From: a bacterium | Lineage (GTDB): Bacteria > Patescibacteriota > Andersenbacteria > UBA10190 > CAIZMI01 | Reading direction: 5' to 3' | NCBI GenBank assembly: GCA_030647555.1 | Contig: JAUSJG010000005.1 | Location: 1-38,823, forward strand | Length of the DNA: 38,823 nt | Part shown: positions 1-8,365 of the stretch, one piece after another | Position numbering within the stretch: the stretch's first letter is position 1 | Layout of the letters: each line of letters begins with the position of its first letter | The notes under the pieces: model-generated | Told to the model about the DNA's origin: nothing | The model's database searches: none | Seen by the model: only the letters and a program-made list of their open reading frames with translations | Position numbers and translations under genes: made by a program

Positions 1-1
1 T

Positions 2-574
2 GCCAATTTTGACGATGACCCTTCCGACCCTGACGATATTATCCTTGTTACCATTCGTAATCCAAAAGTAGGGAAGTATGTGCTTAAAGTAATCGGTAAT
101 ACAACCGGTGATTATTATGTTGATTCAACTTATGTTAATGACAATGGTGTGTTTGATGATAGTAACGAGGGAACGATCAATGTTAGTGAGTCTAAAATTA
201 TTGAAGAAGTTGTCTCGGAAACAGCAGGATTTAATCCAAGCCAGAAATTAAGTGAAGTGGTTGCCGATCTACAGAAAATACTCGTAACCCTTATTGAAGA
301 GAAAGATAAAAACCAACAAGGACTTAATAAGGAGCAGTATAAGAAATTAATGGAACCGTTGGAGAAGTTGCAACATCTAGCGCGTGATTATGAAGCTATC
401 CCTAACACAGAAAAGAAGCATGAAACAACGAATCTCCTGAAGAAAATTGAAGAACAACGTCATAAATTCGCGAGTGAGATTGATAAGCTGGTATTAAAAG
501 AAAAAATCAATCAGGAGACGGCGAGTGTTCTGTTGGTTTTGAGACAGCGGTTGCTTGACGCGGTGTTGCGATAG
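2..574 (+). CDS. C-terminal part of an exported/surface protein (partial, 5' end outside window)
   Basis: An open frame runs in from the left edge (frame starting at base 2) to the TAG at 572-574; the first possible internal start (GTG at 80) lies inside a folded domain, so the gene begins upstream. The first ~60 residues resemble the end of a PPC-like extracellular beta-sandwich (acidic Asp-rich stretch, then VTIRNPKVGKYVLKVIG and a GDYYV strand). Residues ~60-190 are charged and helical (LQKILVTLIEEKDK, LMEPLEKLQHLARDYE, LKKIEEQRHKFASEIDKL), suggesting a coiled coil. No catalytic motif is visible. The role is probably cell-surface structural, which is inference; the family is not identified. 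Confidence 0.7.
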   Translation, partial: ANFDDDPSDPDDIILVTIRNPKVGKYVLKVIGNTTGDYYVDSTYVNDNGVFDDSNEGTINVSESKIIEEVVSETAGFNPSQKLSEVVADLQKILVTLIEEKDKNQQGLNKEQYKKLMEPLEKLQHLARDYEAIPNTEKKHETTNLLKKIEEQRHKFASEIDKLVLKEKINQETASVLLVLRQRLLDAVLR

Positions 575-652
575 GAAGAGTTTCTTTAGGGATTCTCCTG
601 CGAAAGGAAAATCCCTAATAACACCGATCAGGGTCCGGCCCTGGCTTCGGCC

Positions 653-718
653 CCCACTTCACTCACCCTTCACCAAGGCTACGGAGTGACACAGTAAAGT
701 TACGAGGGGCAGGCAGTG
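653..718. repeat. Dispersed repeat, copy A, in a GC-rich gap
   Basis: The gap 575-819 has no gene. It holds an imperfect hairpin (TAGGGATT at ~591 with AATCCCTA at ~611) that may end the upstream gene, a long-range inverted pair (AGGGTCCG ~630 / CGGACCCT ~719), and a ~66-nt stretch about 75% identical to 3799-3866. Shared blocks include CCCACTTC, CTCACCCT, GCTACGGA and GTAAAG. The repeat is non-coding as far as can be seen. Confidence 0.55.
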
Positions 719-759
719 ACGGACCCTAGACGTTGGCGACGCGACTGAAAAACGCGGGG

Positions 760-789
760 TTGCGGTGACGGCGTTTGTTTGGGTATAAT
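760..789 (+). promoter_or_regulatory. Sigma-70-like promoter for the RskA-like gene
   Basis: A perfect TATAAT lies at 784-789, with a weak -35 (TTGCGG, 760-765) 18 nt upstream. The start codon at 820 is about 24 nt past the expected transcription start. Confidence 0.6.
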
Positions 790-819
790 ACGGGCATAGA
801 TTGTTAATTGGAGATTTCA

Positions 820-1773
820 ATGGCACGAGTATTTACAAAAGGCGGTTGGGTTGGGGCGATAGTTCCAATCCTGGTGGTTGGCGCGATTTTCGGATATTTT
901 TTGATGCCCGATAAGGTAAAGCAGGAAATTGGAAAAGGAGTCGGCAACGGGCCGGTTGCCGATTTATCGTTGCAACTTAATAATTTGCCGGCCAACACCG
1001 GTGATCATTATGAAATATGGCTCAGAAACTTTGAGGGTGGTGAACAGCCCTTAGGATATTTTAAGGTAATGGATGGCGGTTCCTTGGTGACACTAACCGG
1101 CGATCCGTTTACATCATTGTCACTTTTGGATGTCCCGCGTTCAGGCGCGACATTGCTGGTCACGGTTGAGTCGGGTGAAGCACCTGTGGCAAAACGAAGT
1201 GAGCGTATTATTTTGCAGGGAAATTTTAAAGAAACCAGCGTTGAATTAAAAACAGTGTTGCCGGTAATTAAAGGTGATCAAGTGGCCTTGTTGGCCAACC
1301 CAACCCTCTTGAAGAGTAAGGGTGTGGCCGGGCTTTGGTTTACGAAGGATGCAAACGGTGTTGCGTCAGGGTTGAATTTGGCAAAACTGCCGGAAGGTTG
1401 GAAATACGGTGCGTTTGTGGTGACTGATAAAAATGGAAAATTTTTCTTGGGAATGTTTGGGGATGCCAATAAGGCGGATGAAAAATCGTATTTCGGCGGG
1501 AAAAAGACTGGTTGGTCTGTGCCAGGCGAGGATTTTGTGGCAAATGTGCCAAAGGGCGTGAAATTTCCGTTGGAATTGAACGATGGAAAAACACAGGTAA
1601 TTATTAGCGTGGAACCGGAATATCGGGAATTTTCGGGGAATGATGTAAAACCGTTTATGCCAATTTTGCAGACGCGCATTCCATATAACCAAGTTTCGGG
1701 GAAGACTTTTGGGCTGGAAACAGTAAAGAGCGATACTTTTCCGGCTGGTACAGGTTCGGTAACGGCGAAATAG
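820..1773 (+). CDS. Membrane-anchored protein with anti-sigma-K (RskA)-like extracytoplasmic domain
   Basis: The ATG at 820 is preferred to the upstream TTG at 808 because GGAG at 810-813 is placed correctly for it. The product has a short basic N-terminus, one membrane segment (residues ~11-27) and a beta-rich extracytoplasmic domain. The pattern NLPANTGDHYEIWLRN, LGYFKV, LLVTVESGE, ILQGNF resembles the C-terminal domain of anti-sigma-K factors, which is typically a 'YxvWL...G.f...vlVTvE' fold. There is no visible N-terminal sigma-binding domain, so it may be only a structural homologue. The C-terminal ~170 residues contain a second similar beta domain (GLNLAKLPEGWKYGAFVV). An ECF sigma gene lies far away at 27189-27761 (-). 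A functional link is not supported. Confidence 0.6.
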   Translation: MARVFTKGGWVGAIVPILVVGAIFGYFLMPDKVKQEIGKGVGNGPVADLSLQLNNLPANTGDHYEIWLRNFEGGEQPLGYFKVMDGGSLVTLTGDPFTSLSLLDVPRSGATLLVTVESGEAPVAKRSERIILQGNFKETSVELKTVLPVIKGDQVALLANPTLLKSKGVAGLWFTKDANGVASGLNLAKLPEGWKYGAFVVTDKNGKFFLGMFGDANKADEKSYFGGKKTGWSVPGEDFVANVPKGVKFPLELNDGKTQVIISVEPEYREFSGNDVKPFMPILQTRIPYNQVSGKTFGLETVKSDTFPAGTGSVTAK

Positions 1774-1783
1774 ACCATAGTGC

Positions 1784-1904
1784 CCACTTCCGATGTGGTG
1801 CTTCAGCACTTCATCGGAAGTGGTATAGGTTAGTAGCGTAGTAACGACGTTACGCGAACCTAAACCACATCGCAGGAGGTGCTGAAGCACCACCTCCGAT
1901 GTGG
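1784..1904. repeat. Three consecutive hairpins between genes
   Basis: Hairpin 1 pairs CCACTTCCGATG (1784-1795) with 1812-1823. Hairpin 2 pairs TAGGTT (1826-1831) with 1857-1862 and has an inner GCGTA/TACGC. Hairpin 3 pairs CCACATCG (1865-1872) with 1897-1904 and has an inner GGAGGTG/CACCTCC. They share the words GATGTGG and GCTGAAGCAC, suggesting a composite structured element. No U-tract follows, so it is not an ordinary terminator. Confidence 0.7.
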
Positions 1905-1973
1905 CCACTACGGCTATTTCTTTAACCTGTGAGGGGTTACATCGCGTCGCCTTCTTGAAGGTGAGGTTTTCCT

Positions 1974-1979
1974 GTATAA
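1974..1979 (+). promoter_or_regulatory. -10 box upstream of pilB
   Basis: A perfect TATAAT, with a possible TTCTTG 17 nt upstream. The pilB ATG at 1997 is only ~10 nt past the expected start point, so the leader would be very short. Confidence 0.5.
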
Positions 1980-1996
1980 TACAGAGGACACAAACA

Positions 1997-3688
1997 ATGA
2001 TTTCCGATGAACAGTTAAAGCAATTACTTATCGCAAATGCCTTTATCGACGCCCCTACGTTTGAGGCGGCTGTTGAACAGGCAAAACGTTCCCATCGACC
2101 GTTACAAGAGTATGTTGTCGATCAAGGTTTTGTTGATGATCTTAAATTAGGCGTTTTGATCGCCGATTCCTACGGCATGCCGTTTGTGAATTTGCGGGAG
2201 AAAATTCTTGATAATAATATCGTTCGAAAAATTCCCGAGACGCTTGCTCGTCATAAACGGTTAGTTTTATATGACCTGCGTGACGGCAAGGCGTTTTTGG
2301 CAACGGCTGAACCGCAAGATCCGGAAACAATTAACGCTATTTCGCGGAGTATCGAAACACCAATTGAAGTTTCGCTAACAACCGATCGGGCAATCAGTGA
2401 AGCCTTGCGTTATTATCAGCGCGGTTTGAACGAAGAATTTGAAGAAATGTTGCGCAGGGATGTTAAGGAGGCCGGCAAGAAAGCTGATAATTCCACAATG
2501 GAAGAAGTGCCGATTATTCGTATTGTCGATACGATTATTAAGTATGCCTATCAAACAGTGACATCCGATATTCACTTCGAGCCGTTTGATAAAGAAGTGG
2601 CGGTGCGTTTTCGGGTTGATGGCGTGCTACAGGATGTAGTGCCGATTGCCAAAGAAATTTATAAATTAATTGTCGCGCGCGTAAAGGTTTTGGCTCGCTT
2701 GAGAACAGATGAACATTTTGCCGCCCAGGACGGAAAAATTCGGATTGATGTCGGTGAAGAAGAATTGGATGTTCGCGTTAGCGTATTACCAACTGTTTAT
2801 GGAGAAAAAATTGTAATGCGGTTGCTTTCCAAGAAGGGTAGTCGTTACACACTGGAAGATCTTGGTTTTGGAAAAGAAGATTATAAAAAGATGCGTGAAG
2901 CCATTATGCGACCACACGGGATGATTTTATCGACTGGTCCAACAGGGTCCGGAAAAACCACAACTCTTTACGCGATTCTCAAAACGCTAAATACGCGGGA
3001 AGTAAATATTACAACGATTGAAGATCCTGTGGAATATTTGATGGATGGAGTTAATCAGGTGCAAATTAACGCGCAAACAAATCTGACATTTGCGGATGGT
3101 CTTCGTTCGATTTTACGGCAAGATCCGGACATTGTGATGGTGGGTGAAATTCGTGATGCTGAAACAGCAGCTATCGCGGTTAATGCCGCTTTGACCGGCC
3201 ATTTGGTGTTATCTACTTTGCACACTAATGACGCGCCGACAACACTGCCACGTCTCTTAGATATGGGCGTTGAACCTTTTTTGGTTGCCAGTTCCATAAA
3301 CGTTGCGGTTGGTCAGCGTCTTGTGCGGAGAATTTGTCAGCAATGCGTTATGAGTGTTCCTTTTCCGGAGAATCAGCGCGAAATTATGAGTAAAATGTTG
3401 CCGATGAATAGTATCGTTCAGGCGGATATAAAAAAACGGTCACGTGTTTTTCAGGGTAAAGGTTGCCCCGTCTGTAACGGTTCCGGATTCAAAGGACGCG
3501 TCGGAGTATATGAGATTTTAGTAATGGATGAAGATATCAAGCGGTTGGTTACGGAAAAAGCATCCGGGGAAGAAATTAAGAAAGTGGCGCGCGCCAAAGG
3601 TATGACAACCATGCTGGAAGATGGTGCGGCTAAGGTTTTTCAAGGGGTGACAACTTTTGATGAGGTTATGCGCGTGGCGCAAGACTAG
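1997..3688 (+). CDS. pilB: Type IV pilus assembly ATPase PilB (GspE family)
   Basis: Hexameric cytoplasmic ATPase that powers pilus extension. The N-terminal ~130 residues look like a MshEN/GspE N domain. The core has Walker A GPTGSGKTT (~residue 315), an Asp box EDPVEYL (~342), Walker B DPDIVMVGEIRD (~376) and a His-box region (LSTLHTNDAP). A zinc-binding tetracysteine (CQQC ~447, CPVC ~489) is typical of PilB/GspE and absent from PilT. The length of 563 aa is normal. The ATG at 1997 (MISDEQLK) is preferred; the frame is open upstream to 1901, but that extension is not family-like and is encoded by hairpin sequence. It heads the pil operon. No pilT or prepilin peptidase is seen in the window. 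Confidence 0.95.
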   Translation: MISDEQLKQLLIANAFIDAPTFEAAVEQAKRSHRPLQEYVVDQGFVDDLKLGVLIADSYGMPFVNLREKILDNNIVRKIPETLARHKRLVLYDLRDGKAFLATAEPQDPETINAISRSIETPIEVSLTTDRAISEALRYYQRGLNEEFEEMLRRDVKEAGKKADNSTMEEVPIIRIVDTIIKYAYQTVTSDIHFEPFDKEVAVRFRVDGVLQDVVPIAKEIYKLIVARVKVLARLRTDEHFAAQDGKIRIDVGEEELDVRVSVLPTVYGEKIVMRLLSKKGSRYTLEDLGFGKEDYKKMREAIMRPHGMILSTGPTGSGKTTTLYAILKTLNTREVNITTIEDPVEYLMDGVNQVQINAQTNLTFADGLRSILRQDPDIVMVGEIRDAETAAIAVNAALTGHLVLSTLHTNDAPTTLPRLLDMGVEPFLVASSINVAVGQRLVRRICQQCVMSVPFPENQREIMSKMLPMNSIVQADIKKRSRVFQGKGCPVCNGSGFKGRVGVYEILVMDEDIKRLVTEKASGEEIKKVARAKGMTTMLEDGAAKVFQGVTTFDEVMRVAQD

Positions 3689-4071
3689 AAATGACTTATA
3701 TCATGTTTATGAAAATATTTAAGTTAAACATAGTTGTAAAAAAAAATAGCAGGTTTGGATTGGCAAATTTTCAATTTTCAATTTTCCAGCCGTCGCTACC
3801 CACTTCGCTCACCCTCCGCACAAAGCTACGGATTGATGTGGTAAAGCTTCGAGGGTCAGGAAAGCTATGGCCGGCCGGCAATTTTGCAATTAATGTTTTA
3901 ATGTTCAAATTTTCAAAGCGTAACGACGCGTCGTTGTTTGATAATTTTAACATTGATAATTTTTTGAAAATTGAAAATTGGGAATTGAAAATTAATAGCT
4001 TGATAAGCAATTTGTTTTTTAATCTGCATAAGCAGCATGAAGTTGCTTATGTTGCATGTTAATTTACTGAC
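3689..4071. repeat. Intergenic region pilB-pilC: palindromes and dispersed repeat copy B
   Basis: There is no convincing gene here; the open frames are low-complexity and overlap palindromes. The region contains repeat copy B (3799-3866, matching 653-718), AT-rich inverted arms of the TTTTCAATTTTC type (~3767-3786 against ~3966-3990), a central perfect palindrome AACGACGCGTCGTT (~3921-3934), a GGCCGGCCGG palindrome, and a small hairpin GCATAAGCA/TGCTTATG just before pilC. The nested layout resembles the other composite palindromes in the window. Confidence 0.6.
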
Positions 4072-5286
4072 ATGATCTTCGAATACACAGCGACAGATGC
4101 CAAAGGGAAAACTCTTCACGGGACAGTGGAGGCATATAGTATGCGTGAAGCCGTTCAGAGTTTGCGGACCGATGGTCTGTTGATTACTAGCGTTAAGCCA
4201 ACAAGTGGAAAGCTTTCGTTTTTGGCGCGGATTTCGGGATTAATGAATAGAGTTAGCGCGTTGGACAGGGTAATGCTCACGCGTCATTTGGCTTTGTTGT
4301 TGCGATCGGGTGTTACGGTTGATCGATCATTGGATATTATTTCTCGTCAGACTACATCTAAATATCTAAAAAAGGTGATGCAAGAGGTTTTGACTTCGGT
4401 GCGTAAGGGTGAATCATTGGCCACATCGTTTGGCAAGTATCCGGCTGTTTTTACAAAGCGCTATGTGGCGATGGTGCAGTGGGGAGAGGCGGGTGGCGCT
4501 TTGGCGGAGAGTTTGGATCAATTGGCTACACAACTTGAACACGATAGAAATTTACTTTCGAAAGTTAAAGGAGCGCTTACGTATCCCGCATTAATTTTTT
4601 GCGTTATGATTGTTGTCGGTGTTTTAATGTCTGTAATGGTCTTGCCACAAATGACAACCATTGTTGAATCGTTTGATATGGAATTGCCTTTGCCGACAAA
4701 AATATTCTTGGCAGTTTCAAAATTTGTTACCAGTTATATTCTCATTGTGGTGCCGGTTGCGCTAGTTCTTGGTGTTTTACTGACATTATTTTTGAGAAGT
4801 AAGCCAATTCGACCATACCTTCATTATTTTATGTTGATCGTGCCGGTTTTTGGAAAAATTGTGAAAATGGTCAATTTGGCTCGTATGAATCGGGCAATGA
4901 GCTCACTTGTTCATTCCGGTATTCCAATTATTGACGCACTCGCCATTACTTCGGATGTTTTGGGAAATATTCGTTACAAAAAGGCAATTAAACAGGCAAT
5001 TGCCGGTGTTAAGCGTGGTGAACAATTTAGTAAAATTATTCGGCCTTTTCATAAACTTTTTCCACCAATGGAGGTGGATATGATCGAAGTGGGCGAAGAA
5101 TCAGGGAAACTCGGTGACGTGTTATTGTATCTGGCAAAATTCTATGAAGGCGAAGTAAATAAAGCGACAAAAAATATGGCTCAACTGATTGAACCGATTA
5201 TGTTGGTAACCGTTGGTATTGTTGTTGGCGGTATTGTATTTGCTGTCTTGATGCCAATTTATCAAATGTCGCAGTCAATTATTTGA
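4072..5286 (+). CDS. pilC: Type IV pilus inner-membrane platform protein PilC (GspF family)
   Basis: Polytopic platform protein that couples the PilB motor to pilin assembly. At 404 aa it has the usual two T2SSF repeats (~60-185 and ~265-390): the cytoplasmic helical bundle LTRHLALLLRSGVTVDRSL and its repeat MNRAMSSLVHSGIPIIDAL. Three membrane segments lie at about 170-190, 220-245 and 375-398 (IMLVTVGIVVGGIVFAVL). The N-terminal FEYTATDAKGK motif is classic for GspF/PilC. No clear Shine-Dalgarno precedes the ATG. It lies between pilB and the pilM-pilN fusion as expected. Confidence 0.95.
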   Translation: MIFEYTATDAKGKTLHGTVEAYSMREAVQSLRTDGLLITSVKPTSGKLSFLARISGLMNRVSALDRVMLTRHLALLLRSGVTVDRSLDIISRQTTSKYLKKVMQEVLTSVRKGESLATSFGKYPAVFTKRYVAMVQWGEAGGALAESLDQLATQLEHDRNLLSKVKGALTYPALIFCVMIVVGVLMSVMVLPQMTTIVESFDMELPLPTKIFLAVSKFVTSYILIVVPVALVLGVLLTLFLRSKPIRPYLHYFMLIVPVFGKIVKMVNLARMNRAMSSLVHSGIPIIDALAITSDVLGNIRYKKAIKQAIAGVKRGEQFSKIIRPFHKLFPPMEVDMIEVGEESGKLGDVLLYLAKFYEGEVNKATKNMAQLIEPIMLVTVGIVVGGIVFAVLMPIYQMSQSII

Positions 5287-5303
5287 TTACCAACCCTAAT
5301 TTT

Positions 5304-7001
5304 ATGAAATTATTTTCCCGAAAAAAGAAAGAAGGGCCGGTGGCTGTCATAAGACCGAAAGAGTCTATTTATTATTTTCCAATCAAGCATGCTTTTGGTT
5401 TAGATTTTTCTGATGCGTCCTTAAAGGCGGTTGAGATTATTCATAAAAACGGAAAGTTTTTAATTCAATCACATAGTTTTATTGATTTGCCTCCAAATGT
5501 TATCTATCGAGGTGAAGTTAAAAATCCGGAGTTGCTAAAAAAAACGATTCTGGAACTTCTGGCAAAAGCACGTCCTCAGCCGATTTCCTCAAAATTTGTG
5601 ATTTCTTCGTTTCCCGAAGCGTCGGTGTATTTAAGGCCATTTGAATTTCCAGCGGCACTTTCAGAAAAACAAGTAATCTCTACTCTCCCTTTTGAGGCTG
5701 AGAGTGAAATGCCAATTAAAATTTCGGAGATGTATACCGATATTCGATTTCATCGATCACGAGAAAATGGTCACCATGTTGTCTTTACTGCCGCGCCACA
5801 GGTGATGGTTGATAATTACATCAGCATACTCACGGCAATTAATTTAAAGCCGATTGTGTTTGAATTGGATTCGCTTGCTTTAATTAGGAGCTTAATGCAA
5901 CCAAGTGATGATCCTATTATTATTCTCGATGTCGGTGCTTGGTCTTCAACCATAACAATTATCGAGCGGGAGACGGTACATGGTTACGTGAGTGTGCCCA
6001 TTGGTGGTTCCCATATTACCCAGATAATTGCGGAAAATTTCAAAATTCCATTTGCTGAGGCAGAAAAACAAAAAATAGTGAATGGTGTTTTTGCTTCAAT
6101 GGGAGAAAATAAGAATATTATGGAAAATAAATTACGGCTTTTTATTTCTGAAATTGCTAAGGCAGCAAAGTTTCATGAACAACACACCGGTCGTCCAGTC
6201 AAGCAATTAATCGTTTCCGGTGGGACGGCATTGGCCGATGATTTTATTGTTTACTTGCGGAATAATACCGGCTATGTGATTACACCGGGTGATCCTTTGG
6301 TAAATAAAAACTTGTCATATTCTGATGCGTATAGTGTCGCCGATAAGGAGGATTTTGCCGGACGTAAAGAATCATTTGCCAGCACCGTGGGATTGGCTAT
6401 TCGTGGTTCAAAAAATAAGATTGTCAGTTCAGGGTTAAACCTTTTGCCACAGAACATGCGTATAAAATATGAATATTGGTCATTCCAATTATTTTTCTCG
6501 ATCTGCGCTTTATTCATTGCATTAATTATTTTCTTAATTACTGTTACGGCTTCCTATTGGTTTTCGGGCATTGAACACCGCAATTCATTAATTAATTTCG
6601 AGAAGAAAATATTTTCAAGTACCTTTCCAGCCGCCGAGTTTGATCGATTTAAAGACGAGATAAATTTGGCGAATAAGGAAATAGCTCTGCTGAAAGGCTT
6701 TGATAACTTTAGAGCGGATATTATCATTATCGTTGACGATTTAATACGCACCGTTCCAGTGGGAATAAAAATTGACGACTTAAGAGTGGCTAGTCCGACA
6801 AAAGTGGGTGATCCGGCTGTTGTTCAAATAAGTGGGGTAGCGGCTACTCGTTCTGATATTCTCAATTTTGAAAAAATATTGAGGTCGCGTTCCGATATCA
6901 TTAATATTGATGCACCGTTAACAAATATCGATCGCGCGACGAATTCTGCCTTCACTGTTACGTTAAAAGTCAAGGTGGTTCACGATGAATATTCCCAGTA
7001 A
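5304..7001 (+). CDS. pilM: PilM-PilN fusion protein (pilus alignment subcomplex)
   Basis: Residues 1-~365 are a PilM-like actin fold: LDFSDASLKAVEI phosphate loop, ILDVGAWSSTITIIE, VSGGTALADDF. A membrane helix follows at ~395-420 (LFFSICALFIALIIFL), then a coiled-coil and ferredoxin-like periplasmic region (DIIIIVDDLIRTVPVGIKIDDL, VVQISGVAATRSDILNFEKIL), matching PilN. In most bacteria PilM (cytoplasmic) and PilN (membrane) are separate and bind each other through the PilN N-terminus; here they are one chain. The ATG at 5304 is chosen, 18 nt after the pilC stop. The stop TAA (6999-7001) lies inside the left end of a repeat element (6994-7133). Confidence 0.88.
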   Translation: MKLFSRKKKEGPVAVIRPKESIYYFPIKHAFGLDFSDASLKAVEIIHKNGKFLIQSHSFIDLPPNVIYRGEVKNPELLKKTILELLAKARPQPISSKFVISSFPEASVYLRPFEFPAALSEKQVISTLPFEAESEMPIKISEMYTDIRFHRSRENGHHVVFTAAPQVMVDNYISILTAINLKPIVFELDSLALIRSLMQPSDDPIIILDVGAWSSTITIIERETVHGYVSVPIGGSHITQIIAENFKIPFAEAEKQKIVNGVFASMGENKNIMENKLRLFISEIAKAAKFHEQHTGRPVKQLIVSGGTALADDFIVYLRNNTGYVITPGDPLVNKNLSYSDAYSVADKEDFAGRKESFASTVGLAIRGSKNKIVSSGLNLLPQNMRIKYEYWSFQLFFSICALFIALIIFLITVTASYWFSGIEHRNSLINFEKKIFSSTFPAAEFDRFKDEINLANKEIALLKGFDNFRADIIIIVDDLIRTVPVGIKIDDLRVASPTKVGDPAVVQISGVAATRSDILNFEKILRSRSDIINIDAPLTNIDRATNSAFTVTLKVKVVHDEYSQ

Positions 7002-7133
7002 TACAACTTCCAATTTTTTATCTATATGAATTACTTAATTAGAAAAAATATGATTATTCAGAAAAGTTTAATCTTAATGCTTGCCAGTTTTGAACAAACA
7101 AAGTTTGTTCAAATTGGAAGTTGATATACTGGG
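6994..7133 (+). repeat. Family-1 intercistronic element, copy 1
   Basis: Left end CCCAGTAATACAAC (6994-7007) and right end GTTGATATACTGGG (7120-7133) pair except for a 3x3 internal loop. The next segment pairs perfectly: TTCCAATTT (7008-7016) with AAATTGGAA (7111-7119). A small hairpin GAACAAAC/GTTTGTTC (7092-7110) abuts the right arm. The pilM stop codon is in the left end. Confidence 0.9.
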
Positions 7134-7137
7134 TACA

Positions 7138-7275
7138 CCCAGTAATACAACCCGCCATGTTTAAAAACACTACAAAAAAATTAATTCAAACAAGAGAAGA
7201 AATAGGCAGATTATTTTTAATTACGACTTTTGACAAACGACTGAGACAGTTTGGCTGGCGGGTTGATATACTGGG
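7138..7275 (+). repeat. Family-1 intercistronic element, copy 2 (tandem with copy 1)
   Basis: The ends are identical to copy 1 (7138-7151 and 7262-7275), but the variable arm is CCGCCA (7152-7157) paired with TGGCGG (7256-7261). A weaker CAAAC/GTTTG hairpin lies before the right arm. It begins 5 nt after copy 1 and ends 14 nt before the pilO ATG. Confidence 0.88.
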
Positions 7276-7289
7276 TACACAACAAAACC

Positions 7290-7859
7290 ATGATAAGTAA
7301 AACGAAACTTATTTTATCTAACAGTGTCTTGCGGGTAGGGCTTGCGATTTCAATTTTGGGAATTTTAATAACTTCCGGGGTATTGATTTTTGGGCATATA
7401 ATGATAAATGGGATTATTGGCGTAAAGAATGAAATACTGGATTTGTCAGAAACATCGACAGGCAAACGTTATCGTAGATTAACGGAGGATTATAATTCTA
7501 CAAAGTCGGAGCGAGCATTACTTTTTGAGGTGCGACCCGGTAGACAAGATATTGCCTATTTTGTGCAGGCACTTGATGGATTGGCTGCGAGAACGCAGGT
7601 TACACAAACAGTCGAGGTTGTCACTCAGCGCGATGTGGCCAGTGATGTAAAGTACGCAACACCGAGTATTCGCTATAAATTAAACGTCGCTGGCGGTATT
7701 GATTCAGTAATTAGTTTCATGAAAGAAGTAAATAAACTTCCATATTTGTTAAGAGTGGTGTCCGTTCAAATGACCGCGTCACAGGATAAGGTATTATCGG
7801 ATGTGACGCTTGGGACGATTATTATTGATATTGCATCTCAAGGGGACTATCTTAAATAA
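7290..7859 (+). CDS. pilO: PilO-like pilus alignment protein
   Basis: 189 aa with one N-terminal membrane helix (~13-38, VGLAISILGILITSGVLIFG), a short coiled coil (RYRRLTEDYNSTKSERALL) and a C-terminal ferredoxin-like periplasmic domain with the PilO-type pattern FVQALDGLAARTQVTQ ... ISFMKEVNKLPYLLRVVSVQM. It follows the PilM-PilN fusion, the usual gene order. The ATG at 7290 is used; upstream open codons (TTG at 7251) fall in repeat copy 2 and are rejected. The stop TAA (7857-7859) lies inside the left arm of the next element (7845-8056). Confidence 0.82.
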   Translation: MISKTKLILSNSVLRVGLAISILGILITSGVLIFGHIMINGIIGVKNEILDLSETSTGKRYRRLTEDYNSTKSERALLFEVRPGRQDIAYFVQALDGLAARTQVTQTVEVVTQRDVASDVKYATPSIRYKLNVAGGIDSVISFMKEVNKLPYLLRVVSVQMTASQDKVLSDVTLGTIIIDIASQGDYLK

Positions 7860-8056
7860 ACTATCCATCTTATTATGTCCACTACATCTCTGACTACCCT
7901 CCGCTCCGATGGAGCTACAGGGTGGCAGGCTACAACCACTTCTCAATCAAAAATCTTTCAACGTATTTATAGTACGCTTCAAGATTTTATTCAATCAAAG
8001 CGACCGTATTCTTTAGCGTACTTAAATAGAATATGGGTAGTTTATTTAAGATAGTC
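7845..8056 (+). repeat. Family-2 intercistronic element, copy 1 (with 36-nt insert)
   Basis: 24-bp terminal arms (7845-7868 and 8033-8056) pair with one G-U. The inner core shares long blocks with 8366-8544 and, reversed, with 16266-16444: CACTTCTCAATC, CTTTCAACGTA, AGTACGC, TCAATCAAAG. Relative to the other copies it carries an extra ~36 nt (CCCTCCGCTCCGATGGAGCT...) bounded by CTAC. It holds the pilO stop codon and ends 8 nt before the next start. Confidence 0.9.
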
Positions 8057-8064
8057 TCCCAAGA

Positions 8065-8361
8065 ATGAAAATTGATTTTAAAGAAATTAAGAAGAAATCG
8101 ACAATATCAAACTTTTTTATTATGGCTATTGGGGCGCTTATCTGTTTGGTTGTGGCCGTTGTTTTGGTTGGTGGTTTTTATTTTCTACTAAGTTATGAGA
8201 CAGAACGTCTTGATGGTACTTCCGGAGTTGATGCAAAAATGCCGTCGTTGGATAAAGGGGGGCTGAATTATTTTATTTCTCGACAAAAGCAGCGTTCACT
8301 TCTGAATGTGCCAGTTGCTCCTCTACCAACAGCATCGCCAGTGACGAATAAGAAAATATAG
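8065..8361 (+). CDS. Small single-pass membrane protein in the pilus operon
   Basis: 98 aa with a basic N-terminus (MKIDFKEIKKKS), one strong membrane helix (~16-45, FFIMAIGALICLVVAVVLVGGFYFLL) and a short Pro/Ser/Lys-rich outer tail (VPVAPLPTASP). It occupies the place where pilP often lies, but there is no lipobox and no PilP domain, so I do not name it. It is flanked on both sides by family-2 elements (7845-8056 and 8366-8544). It could be a pilus accessory or docking protein, which is inference from position only. Confidence 0.75.
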   Translation: MKIDFKEIKKKSTISNFFIMAIGALICLVVAVVLVGGFYFLLSYETERLDGTSGVDAKMPSLDKGGLNYFISRQKQRSLLNVPVAPLPTASPVTNKKI

Positions 8362-8365
8362 TATA

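Noticed and set aside
3691-4062. 123-codon frame between pilB and pilC
   Set aside because: Low-complexity translation of AT-rich inverted repeats and a dispersed repeat; no start signal.
7158-7306. A 47-50 codon frame starting inside element copy 2
   Set aside because: It spans the element end to end, has no counterpart in the other copies (the frame is not conserved), and overlaps the pilO start.
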